Below are positions 51,464 through 60,463 of a stretch of 64,000 nucleotides of DNA, piece after piece. Position 1 is the stretch's first letter. Each line of letters starts with the position of its first letter. This DNA is from Flavivirga algicola (GTDB lineage Bacteria > Bacteroidota > Bacteroidia > Flavobacteriales > Flavobacteriaceae). A program made the translations under genes and the position numbers. The stretch lies in contig NZ_JABBHF010000003.1 of the NCBI RefSeq assembly GCF_012910715.1, positions 124,001 to 188,000 of the forward strand. The letters are read 5' to 3'. A model generated the notes under the pieces. That model was not told the DNA's origin, did no database searches, and worked only from the letters and a program-made list of their open reading frames with translations.

Positions 51464-54175
51464 ATGAAGTTTAAAATAGCCCTGTTGCTTTTGTTGGTAA
51501 CAAGCTCACTTTTCTCTCAAATCAAGTTGGAAGGTGTCGTAAAAGATAGTACAGGTATCCTTTTAGAGTTAGCAAATGTTGTGGCGATAAACCAAGAAAC
51601 GAAAGCCTTGGATTCTTATGGAATTACCAATAATGAAGGACGGTATAAACTTAATTTGAAAAAGAACACATCATATAAAATTCAAGTGAGTTATATAGGT
51701 ACAAAAACCAGTGAAGAACAATTAGAAACCAAAGAGAAAGCTATCACTAAAAACTTCATATTGCAATATGATAACGCTTTAGACGAAGTGGAGTTGGTAT
51801 ACGAAATGCCAGTAACAGTAAAAGGAGATACCATTGTTTACAATGCAGATTCTTTTAATCGAGGCACGGAGAGGAAATTGGAAGACGTGCTTGAAAACTT
51901 GCCAGGTGTAGAAATCAATGATGACGGCGATGTGGAAGTAGAAGGTAAAGTGGTTTCGAAGGTGATGGTTGAGGGTAAAGATTTTTTTGATGGCGATTCT
52001 AAACTGGCAACAAAAAATATCCCTTCCAATGCAGTAGACAAGGTTGAAGTACTTAAAAATTATGCTGAGGTTGGTCAGTTAAGAGGTGTTACTAATAACC
52101 AGGATAATATTGCCTTGAATATTAAATTAAAAGAGGGGAAAAAGAATTTTTGGTTTGGTAATATAAAGGCTGGTGGCGGCGCTTCCAATAAAAATGAATT
52201 GTATTTATTCCAACCAAAACTATTTTATTATAGTCCCGAGTATAGTGTTAATGTTATTACCGATTTAAACAACCTGGGGGAAATTGCCTTTACCCGACGC
52301 GATTATTTCAATTTTACAGGCGGATTTAGAAATCCCAGCCGACAAAGTGGGACAAATATCAATCTAGGGAGTAATAACCTCGGGTTTTTAATGGTTCAGA
52401 ATAACAGGGCAAAAGATATCAATACCAAATTTGGAGCAGCGAATTTTAGTTGGTCACCAAACAAAGCTTTAGATTTAAGTGGATTTGCCATTTTTTCTAA
52501 TAGTAAAACCGAATTACAAGAAAACAAGGGCGTGCAATATACCAACCCAGATTTAGGAATTCCAGACGAAACCACAGAAAGTAACACCATTCAACGCAGT
52601 GATTTAGGCATGTTAAAACTGTCTGCTAAATATAAGCCTAATACCAATAACCAACTAGACTATGATATTTTGGGCCGTGTGTCAAAAGAATCACAAGACC
52701 AAGGTTTTTTCTCGTCGATTATTGGAAATATTGATCAGCTAGAAACATCGAGCCCTTATAGTATTAATCAGAATTTAAACTATTACTATACCTTGGACGA
52801 CACCAATATTTTTGCGTTTGAAGTTCAACATTTATTACAGGACGAAGACCCCTTCTATAACGCTACTTTAGATGATAAAGCCAATTACAATGGTACAGCA
52901 AATAATTTGGGGCTGGATGGCGCGCAATTAGACTACAACATAGCACAAGATAAACGCGTAAAATCAAATCAAGTAGATGCAAAGTTGGATTATTGGAATG
53001 TTTTGAATAATAAAAGTGATATTAATTTCACTCTGGGAACCATATTGAGCAGCCAGCAATTCGACTCGAATATTTTTCAATTCTTAGATGATAATTCTCG
53101 ATTCGATCCTACACCAACTATTAATAATGGTGTAGATACTAATGCTATTAAATATAATTTTAGTGATGTGTATTTAGGGGTGCATTATAGATTAAAGTCA
53201 GGTGTTTTTACATTTACGCCAGGTTTTTCGGCACATGTCTATAGTGCAAAAAACACGCAATTTAATAATCGGATAGTCGATAATTTTTTCAGGTTGTTAC
53301 CAGATTTTAACATGAGGATGCAATTAAAAAAGAGTGAGCAAATAGTTTTAAACTATAAAATGCAAACCCAGTTTACAGATGTGTCAAAATTTGCAAGCGG
53401 TTTGGTACTTAACAATTATAATGCTTTGTTTTCTGGTAATCCAGATTTAGAAAGTGCCTTGTCCCATAATTTAAACCTGTCCTATTTTAGCTTTAATATG
53501 TTTAACTATACCAATGTTTTTGCTAATATTAACTATAACAAAAGCATTGATAATATAAGAAATATATCTGTTTTTGAACCAGGGAGCGTCGTACGGGTTA
53601 GTTCAACATTTAATTCATCTTTTGCAGACGAAAGCCTGAGTGTAAATGGAAGGTTTGAGCGTACCTTCGGAAAACTAAAAGCAAATTTGAGGGGTAATTT
53701 TAACTATTCTAAGTTTAATCAATTTGTACAAAATGTACAGTCTATAAACGAAAGTTTTTCGCAAACGTATAGAGCAGGATTACGAACTAACTTTAGAAGC
53801 GCCCCCAATATCGACCTTAGGTATCTTTATCGCATTCAAGATAACAATCAAGGTGCCAGCACAACTAAATTCGTTACTAAGACGCCCTCGGTCGAGGCAG
53901 ACGCCCTCATATTAAAATCTTTTACTTTTAAAACAGATTATTCATATAATAACTTTAGTGATGCATCTGGCACCATAAATAGTTATGAGTTTTTAAATGC
54001 CTCTCTATCTTATCGAAAAGATAAAGATGCTAAGCTGGAATATGAGATAAAAGCAACAAACTTGTTCGATACAAAGTCACAGAACAATAGCAATACCACT
54101 AACATATCTGTAAGTGCTGCAGAATATTATATCCAACCATTATTTTTATCGTTTAGATTGCGTTATGAATTGTAA
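51464..54175 (+). CDS. Outer-membrane beta-barrel protein with carboxypeptidase-regulatory N-terminus (GLPGLI partner)
   Basis: 903 residues. Signal peptide KFKIALLLLLVTSSLFSQ, a CarboxypepD-reg-like domain (LEGVVKDSTGILLELANVVA, residues 22-105), and a plug-like region with DTIVYNADSFNRGTERKLEDVL, LPGVEINDDGDVEVEGK and MVEGKDFFDGD (120-200). The barrel ends in YIQPLFLSFRLRYEL, an aromatic-rich terminus expected for an outer-membrane protein. It lacks an obvious TonB box. Likely transport or surface role with the GLPGLI protein. Confidence 0.9.
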   Translation: MKFKIALLLLLVTSSLFSQIKLEGVVKDSTGILLELANVVAINQETKALDSYGITNNEGRYKLNLKKNTSYKIQVSYIGTKTSEEQLETKEKAITKNFILQYDNALDEVELVYEMPVTVKGDTIVYNADSFNRGTERKLEDVLENLPGVEINDDGDVEVEGKVVSKVMVEGKDFFDGDSKLATKNIPSNAVDKVEVLKNYAEVGQLRGVTNNQDNIALNIKLKEGKKNFWFGNIKAGGGASNKNELYLFQPKLFYYSPEYSVNVITDLNNLGEIAFTRRDYFNFTGGFRNPSRQSGTNINLGSNNLGFLMVQNNRAKDINTKFGAANFSWSPNKALDLSGFAIFSNSKTELQENKGVQYTNPDLGIPDETTESNTIQRSDLGMLKLSAKYKPNTNNQLDYDILGRVSKESQDQGFFSSIIGNIDQLETSSPYSINQNLNYYYTLDDTNIFAFEVQHLLQDEDPFYNATLDDKANYNGTANNLGLDGAQLDYNIAQDKRVKSNQVDAKLDYWNVLNNKSDINFTLGTILSSQQFDSNIFQFLDDNSRFDPTPTINNGVDTNAIKYNFSDVYLGVHYRLKSGVFTFTPGFSAHVYSAKNTQFNNRIVDNFFRLLPDFNMRMQLKKSEQIVLNYKMQTQFTDVSKFASGLVLNNYNALFSGNPDLESALSHNLNLSYFSFNMFNYTNVFANINYNKSIDNIRNISVFEPGSVVRVSSTFNSSFADESLSVNGRFERTFGKLKANLRGNFNYSKFNQFVQNVQSINESFSQTYRAGLRTNFRSAPNIDLRYLYRIQDNNQGASTTKFVTKTPSVEADALILKSFTFKTDYSYNNFSDASGTINSYEFLNASLSYRKDKDAKLEYEIKATNLFDTKSQNNSNTTNISVSAAEYYIQPLFLSFRLRYEL

Positions 54176-54192
54176 AAAATATAACATTTTTA

Positions 54193-54223
54193 TTTGTAAA
54201 ATTAAAGAACAGTAATATATTTG
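54193..54223 (+). promoter_or_regulatory. Promoter of tRNA-Tyr
   Basis: TTTG (54193-54196), 19 bp, TATATTTG (54216-54223). Boxes and spacer length are identical to those of tRNA-Asp. Confidence 0.75.
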
Positions 54224-54234
54224 CGCTCAGTTTT

Positions 54235-54316
<82 letters not shown>

Positions 54317-54326
54317 CTTAACTCGG

Positions 54327-54355
54327 AAAGTTTGCATGAAGATGCAGACTTTTTT
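54327..54355 (+). terminator. Terminator of tRNA-Tyr
   Basis: AAAGTTTGCAT, loop GAAG and ATGCAGACTTT (one G-U pair) followed by a T-run, starting 11 bp after the tRNA. Confidence 0.75.
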
Positions 54356-54407
54356 AGTTTTAAAACATATACAAAGCTTGCTTTAGGATATGTTTTAAAA
54401 CTAAAAA
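54351..54407. repeat. 20-bp perfect inverted repeat downstream of tRNA-Tyr
   Basis: TTTTTAGTTTTAAAACATAT at 54351-54370 is repeated in perfect inversion at 54388-54407, around a 17-nt loop that contains CAAAGC and GCTTT. It sits directly after the tRNA terminator and would make an unusually long hairpin, a likely bidirectional terminator or a mobile-element footprint. Confidence 0.65.
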
Positions 54408-54542
54408 AAAAGGGCGTTGTGTTAGCAACGTAACTTTCCATTTTCACGATTGGGGAACGAGGATATTTAATCCTGTCCTCAATACTAATATTACTATGTT
54501 TCCCATCCAGGTTCTATTTAGATGTAATCCTCCTAAATTTTA

Positions 54543-54644
54543 TCATAATTTTAATTTCACATTGAAAGAAAGACTTATTTTTTCATTATTGGAAAGGCGT
54601 CCTTTGTGAATAAGATTTCCTTGCATATTAAAAATAACATAATT
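54543..54644 (-). pseudogene. Remnant of a T9SS type A sorting tail
   Basis: A minus-strand stretch of about 33 codons reads VIFNMQGNLIHKGRLSNNE and then KISLSFNVKLKL before a stop. This resembles the end of a Por secretion tail (compare FFNVLGKKVYS in the gene at 6275), but no upstream reading frame continues it. It suggests a T9SS cargo gene once lay here and was deleted. Confidence 0.4.
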
Positions 54645-54936
54645 TTAGGCTGAGAAAGGCAGAGATTGGAATATGATTAGTTGAAGGAGTGGAATAAATT
54701 TGAAATTATGGCTATGTATAAGTTAAAGAAAAGGCTTTTCGTTTTCATGAATCGGGAATAAACCGTTCTTAAAATATGAGCTGGATTTTTCATTTGTACA
54801 GAAGTTTCATGACAGCATTGATCGTAGCTTTCTGTCTAAATGACTAAGAGTTTTTTGTCCTGTAACCTTGGTAATTCATATTAATCTATTAAATTCACCG
54901 TCCATATTAAATATTTATATGTAATAAATCATTATT
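54645..54936. other. Non-coding stretch before the WGR-LRR gene
   Basis: About 290 bp with no recognisable gene, terminator or strong promoter. Stops are frequent in all frames. It may be decayed DNA from the same event that left the T9SS-tail remnant. Confidence 0.5.
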
Positions 54937-57786
54937 ATGACTTTAAAGACCTACTTAGAATATACCGATGAGAAATCATCAAAATTTTGGATGATTGAAG
55001 TGAACGAAGAACGTTATACAATCACCTATGGAAAACTAAATACCGAAGGGAAGCAAATAACAAAAAATGCCGATTCGGCCGAAAAAGCTCTTAAAGATGC
55101 TAAAAAGTTAATCGACTCAAAAGTGAAAAAGGGTTATATCGTAGTATCTTCAGAAGAACAGGAAGCCGAAGAAAAAGGATGGCTTGAAAATTTAGAAGAT
55201 ACGGTCTACAAAATTTATAAAAATGAGATTCTACGATATGAACAAAAAGACTACCGTACGATTCGATTAACTAGAAGAGGCGACTACAATCGTTATGCAT
55301 TAGGGTTGGAAACCAAAGAAAATGGTGATTATTGGGAAGGCATAAATGCAGCTTACGATTACGAATATGAGCAGTTTGAATCTTTCTGCTGGGAGGCGTT
55401 TGGAGAAAAAGGGATAAAAAATAATTGGCCCACAGAAGATCATTATTTTGAATTAAATGCTTTTTTAACCTCGGTTATACTAGGAAAGGTGTATTTAAAA
55501 CTTAACCAGACTCCTGAATTAAAAGATTACTTAAAGGATGTTAGTACCATAACTATAGATTTTAACGATATGCATAAGCTGCCATTTACTGAGTATTTTC
55601 CAGATGAAGCAACGCGTACGGCTTTTGTGAAAAAAGTAGCAGCACAAAAGGCAAATCAACAATTGATCTCCGATTTATGGGCAGACAAAGTAGATGGTGA
55701 CGGAATCGATTTTTTAACGCAATTACAAATTCCGTTGCCAAAGAAAAAAGCGGACTCGACAATTGAACAGTTTAAATCTATTTTAGAAACTTCTATAGAT
55801 TTATGGGAAGAAGATAAAACTAAAAAGGCCATTAAATTATTGGAACCAGCCCTGTACGATTTTGCTAAAAAGAACAGCGGTCAAAAAAGCTTAATAGATG
55901 AAGCCAGTGGTTACCTGGCACGTTATTTCAAAGAACTTGAACAAATTCCTGAAGCTGTAAAAGCTTATCAAATAGGAATAACTCATCTTCCTAATGGTTA
56001 CACGACTCTTAACTTATTGTCGCTTCTTAAAAAAACGGCTTTTGATAATGAGCTGATGTTTTCTACAGCAGAAACCTTGGTGAAAAAAGGGCAATTTAAT
56101 AATAAAGAGTACAGATACTATGCCTATTATTATTTAGCCTATGCATGTGTCGTTACAAAAAGGGAAAAAGAAGCAAAAAAGACTTTTCAAACGGTTAAAA
56201 CTTCCGTTGATTCGTTAAAAGACCTAAATAAGGTAGAGGAGATTATAAAAGACTTATCGGCACTTGTGGAGTCTAAAACTCCAGGATTCGAAATAGCAAA
56301 GGAGATACTTCCCCTTTTTAAAGGAGAAGAACAGGAAATAGATGGAAAGAAGGCAGCAAAACTTATTGCATGGTGGGCTTCAGTGCCATCTAAGGTAAAA
56401 AGTACGGCTATGAAATATGCTAAAGTAAAAGGTGATACAGACCAATTAGCACCTTCTGCTTTATTAAGAATTTCGCGCATGCATTTTCTACCCTTGATGG
56501 AACATAGTTTAGAGAATATTTCTTTTTTAACAGGATTTACGCATTTGGAAACGTTATATATTAATAGAAACCAAATAACCGAAATAAATATACTCTCCAA
56601 GTGTTTTTCTCTTAAAGAATTATATATTTCTAATAATCCAATTACTTCAATTTCACCTTTAAAAAGTCTTTATAGACTTGAAAAATTAGAGGCTGGTAGA
56701 TGTGAAATAGATGATATTTCAGTGTTAAGTAATTTGAAGCGACTAGAGGTGTTGGAATTAAATAATAATAACATTTCTAATATTGAAGCACTTCATGGTT
56801 TAAGTATGTTGGGGGAGTTAAAGCTATCTGATAATGCTATTTCAGATGTTTCTGCTATAGGTATGTGTAAAGCCTTAAGAGCATTGGAATTAGAAGACAA
56901 CCCGATAGAAAAAGGTATGGAAGCTATTGTTAAATTGCCGCTTTTGCAAGACATAGAATTTGATTATGATCTATTAGAAGAGCATTTCAGTGACTTGCCT
57001 TATCTTTCAGAAGATTGGGGAGCCTGGGAAGAACATGCATCAGAAGAAGAAAAAAAAGAATTAAAGACCTGGTTAAAGAGTGTTAAAGCGCATTCAAAAT
57101 TCAAGGACATATGGTGGGAAGGAGAGGAACCTGACGTTGAAGAATTAGCTGAGTTCGTTTATACGGAAGATCATATTTCTCTTAAAAAGAAAAAAATAGA
57201 TGATTTGTCTCTATTACACATCTTTAAAAGATGTAACTATTTGAATATTGAAAATACTAAAATTTCAAGTTTAGAAGGTATTGAAAACCTGTCTTTGTTA
57301 GAATATCTTATAGTGGATAATAATACTATTTATGATATTTCAACAGTTGAAAATTTTAAACACCTTAGAACTTTAAGGGCCTCGAGCTGCAAATTAAATA
57401 ATTTATACGAATTAGAAAATTGCCGCAATCTGAAGAACCTGCATATTAATGATAATAACTTAAAAAATTTATTCCCTTTAGATGAGTTGGAAAACCTTGT
57501 TCATTTTAGTGCCTCTAATAATAAATTAAGAGATATCAAGCCTTTGGCTAATCATAAAAAATTATCTGAAGTAACTATTGAAAACAATGAGGAAGCATTA
57601 GACCTTTCTCCTTTGGCATCGTGCAGAGAATTGCGTGTTGTTAAATGCTCTAGCTCAAGAGGAATAACAGGCTTGGCTGCACTTGCTAAGTTGCCGTTGC
57701 TTAGAGAGGTAGATACTAAGGGTACAGCCAGCAAAATTCAAATAGATATGTTAAAAGGGAAAAATCCAAATATATTAATTAGTTGA
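54937..57786 (+). CDS. WGR domain and leucine-rich-repeat protein
   Basis: 949 residues, cytoplasmic by lack of a signal peptide. An N-terminal WGR domain (residues 1-80, FWMIEVNEERYTITYGKLNTEG) is of the nucleic-acid-binding type found in MolR and PARPs. A Glu/Lys linker and an uncharacterised middle (about 90-520, partly helical repeats such as AVKAYQIGITHLPNGY) follow. From about 520 to the end come two blocks of internalin/SDS22-type repeats: LETLYINRNQITEINIL, LEVLELNNNNISNIEAL, LKNLHINDNNLKNLFPL. An acidic helical segment (EEHASEEEKKELKTWLK) separates them. Its task is unknown; protein-protein recognition coupled to nucleic acid is an inference. Confidence 0.85.
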   Translation: MTLKTYLEYTDEKSSKFWMIEVNEERYTITYGKLNTEGKQITKNADSAEKALKDAKKLIDSKVKKGYIVVSSEEQEAEEKGWLENLEDTVYKIYKNEILRYEQKDYRTIRLTRRGDYNRYALGLETKENGDYWEGINAAYDYEYEQFESFCWEAFGEKGIKNNWPTEDHYFELNAFLTSVILGKVYLKLNQTPELKDYLKDVSTITIDFNDMHKLPFTEYFPDEATRTAFVKKVAAQKANQQLISDLWADKVDGDGIDFLTQLQIPLPKKKADSTIEQFKSILETSIDLWEEDKTKKAIKLLEPALYDFAKKNSGQKSLIDEASGYLARYFKELEQIPEAVKAYQIGITHLPNGYTTLNLLSLLKKTAFDNELMFSTAETLVKKGQFNNKEYRYYAYYYLAYACVVTKREKEAKKTFQTVKTSVDSLKDLNKVEEIIKDLSALVESKTPGFEIAKEILPLFKGEEQEIDGKKAAKLIAWWASVPSKVKSTAMKYAKVKGDTDQLAPSALLRISRMHFLPLMEHSLENISFLTGFTHLETLYINRNQITEINILSKCFSLKELYISNNPITSISPLKSLYRLEKLEAGRCEIDDISVLSNLKRLEVLELNNNNISNIEALHGLSMLGELKLSDNAISDVSAIGMCKALRALELEDNPIEKGMEAIVKLPLLQDIEFDYDLLEEHFSDLPYLSEDWGAWEEHASEEEKKELKTWLKSVKAHSKFKDIWWEGEEPDVEELAEFVYTEDHISLKKKKIDDLSLLHIFKRCNYLNIENTKISSLEGIENLSLLEYLIVDNNTIYDISTVENFKHLRTLRASSCKLNNLYELENCRNLKNLHINDNNLKNLFPLDELENLVHFSASNNKLRDIKPLANHKKLSEVTIENNEEALDLSPLASCRELRVVKCSSSRGITGLAALAKLPLLREVDTKGTASKIQIDMLKGKNPNILIS

Positions 57787-58044
57787 GATATTCTTATTGT
57801 GCTTGCCTTTTATGTGGTTAAGGGAAGTGTCTTTTTCGATTTTATAAAAATATACAGTGGCATGATTTGCATTTAAAAAAACAATTTTTGTCTTGCCATG
57901 CTTTAAGAAATACATCTTGGACAATACTTTTAGAAACCTCTAAATCGTTGAGGTACTTGTATGCCAATATACATAGTTGTGGATATAAGTCTTTAAAAAG
58001 TTTTTTAAAGTTAGTTCGTTGTTATTTTCCTTGGTAGTAAACAT
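57775..58044 (-). pseudogene. ECF sigma-70 factor remnant with two frameshifts
   Basis: From an ATG at 58044 the minus strand reads MFTTKENNNELTLK. After loss of one A in a run it continues LFKDLYPQLCILAYKYLND and LEVSKSIVQDVFLKAWQDK, a clear sigma region 2. After one extra A it reads IVFLNANHATVYFYKIEKD and LNHIKGKHNKN before a stop. Region 4, which binds the -35 element, is absent. The two shifts compensate each other. The 3' end overlaps the tail of the WGR-LRR gene. No anti-sigma gene or FecR remnant is near. Confidence 0.75.
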
Positions 58045-58127
58045 ATTACTCGTAATTTGTGCGCACTATGTCGTTCGTCGCAATGCACAGTTTTATGTTT
58101 TTTATAAGGATGTTGGCAGTAATTAGA

Positions 58128-58874
58128 ATGAACTATAAAGAATACATACCATCTAAAAATTTGAATTCAATTGTTGATATCATTTGGATAGCAACAAACA
58201 ATGGAAAAGAAATAGAGTCTAAAATCTTACCAGACGGATGTGTCGACATTATTTTTGACCTTGACAAACAAATGCATTTGAATTCAGGAAATGAAATTAG
58301 AATTTCAGGTATGATGACAAAGTTTAAAAAAGTAACATCAAGGAAAAATTCAGAAACTCTAGGGATTAGGTTTAAACCAGGACAATTTAATGCTATCTCG
58401 AATATCCCACTTTCAGAAATAAAAAACATTGCTATAAATGCATCAAACTTATTCCCTAAACTTAACAATTCATTTTGGGATGAATTAATTGAAAAAAAGA
58501 ATCAATGGGAAAAGGTCCAATTAATCAATAGATTTTTAATAGCTGAAATAAATTGGTCAGGTTTAACAGTAAGCAAATTAGAACACTCCGTTTGTGAATC
58601 TATTCATTTAAACTACAGAGAGTTAGATTTGAATAAAGTAGCTAAAAATCATTGTATAAGTTTGAGACAATTAGAAAGGCGTTTTAAAACGACAATTGGA
58701 GTTACCATGAAAGAATATCACTCTATAATTCGTTTTAATAAAGTTAAAGATTATATCACTGAAAATCCAAACATGAGTTTATTAAACATAGCTTTTGATA
58801 ATGGTTATTTTGACCATTCTCATCTTTCTAAAGAAATAAAAAAAATGTCTGGATTAAATCCTTCTGAATTATAA
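58128..58874 (+). CDS. AraC-family transcriptional regulator
   Basis: 248 residues from the ATG at 58128, since the 23 codons before it come from unrelated upstream DNA. The N-terminal domain (SKNLNSIVDIIWIATNNG, KILPDGCVDIIFDLD, ISGMMTKFKKV, LGIRFKPGQFNAI) is the sensing fold of the DUF6597 type. The C-terminal HTH-18 domain has VAKNHCISLRQLERRFKTTIGVT and LNIAFDNGYFDHSHLSKEIKKMSG. It lies 2 bp from the upstream end of the VOC gene's long frame, and may regulate that gene. Confidence 0.9.
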   Translation: MNYKEYIPSKNLNSIVDIIWIATNNGKEIESKILPDGCVDIIFDLDKQMHLNSGNEIRISGMMTKFKKVTSRKNSETLGIRFKPGQFNAISNIPLSEIKNIAINASNLFPKLNNSFWDELIEKKNQWEKVQLINRFLIAEINWSGLTVSKLEHSVCESIHLNYRELDLNKVAKNHCISLRQLERRFKTTIGVTMKEYHSIIRFNKVKDYITENPNMSLLNIAFDNGYFDHSHLSKEIKKMSGLNPSEL

Positions 58875-58930
58875 TCTTGTCGTTTTTTTACAAAACACAA
58901 TCCTTTCTTGACTTCTACATTTGTCATAAA

Positions 58931-59401
58931 ATGATTATGAAATATTTTTTAATGGTAGTTCTCATTAGTTTCTCTATTAAATCTTATTCTCAAACTAAAA
59001 ACAATAATATGACAAAATTAGAATCTCTTACACCAAACATAATGGTTAAAGACGTAAATGCAACTTTAGATTATTACACAACGAAGCTAGGTTTCGCAAT
59101 AATAGATATTAATCCCGAATCAGGTCAATATGAATGGGGCTATGTAATATTAGATAATGTAGGTATAATGTTCCAAGAGGAAAAATCATTAAAAACTGAG
59201 TATAAAGAAATAGAACCTTTAAAAGTTGGAGGTGCTTTGACTTTTTATATTAGAGTAAAAGACATAAATGAATATTTCAATCAATTACCTAAAGAAGTTA
59301 ACATTGTAAAACCTATGAACAAAACTTTTTATGGCACTAACGAATTTGCTATAATGGATATAAACGGATTTATCCTAACCTTTTCTGAAACACCAGAATA
59401 A
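58931..59401 (+). CDS. VOC-family (glyoxalase/bleomycin-resistance fold) protein with signal peptide
   Basis: 156 residues from the ATG at 58931, which gives IMKYFLMVVLISFSIKSYSQ as signal peptide; a TTG 18 codons earlier is rejected. The mature domain has LTPNIMVKDVNATLDYYTTK, YVILDNVGIMFQEE, GALTFYIRVKDINEYFNQLP and FAIMDINGFILTFSE. Metal-binding His of the glyoxalases is not evident, so it may bind rather than convert a ligand. An exported VOC protein is uncommon. It follows the AraC gene and precedes a methyltransferase by 8 bp. Confidence 0.8.
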   Translation: MIMKYFLMVVLISFSIKSYSQTKNNNMTKLESLTPNIMVKDVNATLDYYTTKLGFAIIDINPESGQYEWGYVILDNVGIMFQEEKSLKTEYKEIEPLKVGGALTFYIRVKDINEYFNQLPKEVNIVKPMNKTFYGTNEFAIMDINGFILTFSETPE

Positions 59402-59409
59402 GCCCCAAT

Positions 59410-60081
59410 ATGAATTTTGAAAAGATTGCAAAACAGTTGGCCAACCCATCTGGAAAATTTGGAGAAGAGGTAGCATCTGGAATGAATACAATGAATCAAT
59501 TTATTAGTGAAACTACATATGAACTATTGCAAATAAAGAATTCAGAAAGTATTTTAGAAATCGGTTTGGGGAATGGAAAATTCACTAAGGACATTCTTAA
59601 TTATGGAAGTAATATTTATTATACAGGAGTAGATATTTCCAAGACAATGATAGCGGAAGCAAAAAAGCTTAATCATAATCTTATCAAAAAGGGATATGTA
59701 GATTTAATTCATGCAGACATAGAGCAAATGCCTTTTTGGGATGAGACATTTGATAAAGTATGTACGATTAATACAGTATACTTTTTGAAAGCCCCTTTAA
59801 ATGCATTTAAAGAAGTTTTTCGAGTTTTGGCCAACAAGGGTATTTTTATTATTTCATATAGACCCTTTATAGAGGGCCAAACACTTAACTTCACCCAGTA
59901 TGGATTTAGAGAATACAGTTCCGAAGATTTAGAATCATTAATTCTTAAATCTGATTTCAGAATAATAGAAAAAATAGAAAAAGTTGAACCTGAAATTAAA
60001 TTTAATGGACAAATCTATAATTTGAAATCTCAATATTTTCTATTACAAAAAACTACTGCCATCAACGTATATAAAAAATAG
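59410..60081 (+). CDS. Class I SAM-dependent methyltransferase
   Basis: 223 residues. SAM motif I is ILEIGLGNGKFTKDIL near residue 49, followed by TGVDISKTMIAEAKKL and ADIEQMPFWDETFDKVCTIN (motif II/III), as in UbiE/methyltransferase-11 proteins. Substrate unknown. It sits 8 bp after the VOC gene, so AraC, VOC and methyltransferase probably make one transcript. No terminator is evident downstream. Confidence 0.85.
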   Translation: MNFEKIAKQLANPSGKFGEEVASGMNTMNQFISETTYELLQIKNSESILEIGLGNGKFTKDILNYGSNIYYTGVDISKTMIAEAKKLNHNLIKKGYVDLIHADIEQMPFWDETFDKVCTINTVYFLKAPLNAFKEVFRVLANKGIFIISYRPFIEGQTLNFTQYGFREYSSEDLESLILKSDFRIIEKIEKVEPEIKFNGQIYNLKSQYFLLQKTTAINVYKK

Positions 60082-60463
60082 CTCACTAGGTACAAGATAT
60101 AAAACTTTGCCCCAGCTCTCGCTAGTTTCCAAAACTAGTGGCGAAAAGTAGCTAAAAATCAACTTTCTAAAAAGCAGAAAAAATCTCAAGATCTCTATAA
60201 AATATTTTCTCTTTATTTTTTATCACAGGTATGTCACTAGGAAATCCAAGCGGTATCGTGGCTTAAGGTGTTATTTAGCGCTTACTCTTGTATCTGGCTA
60301 TAATCAAGTGAAATCGGAAAAAGTGGGTTTGTTGACAATTAGAGGATTATAAGAATTTCAGGCTTTAAAATACAAAAACCATGGAGGTCTTTAGACAGTC
60401 TGACAGTTTGTTATGTCGTCTTAGTATTCCTTAAGAATTACGTATTACACACCATGTTGAGGC
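60082..60463. other. Non-coding stretch with a short hairpin
   Basis: The 380 bp hold no convincing gene. A small perfect hairpin, CTAGTTT/AAACTAG (60122-60138), lies in CGCTAG...AAACTAGTGGC. A similar CGCTAG...AAACTAGTGCC lies at 61060-61083. The end (60440-60463) has CATGTTGAGGCTTAT, which has a partial direct counterpart at 60940-60956. Confidence 0.45.
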
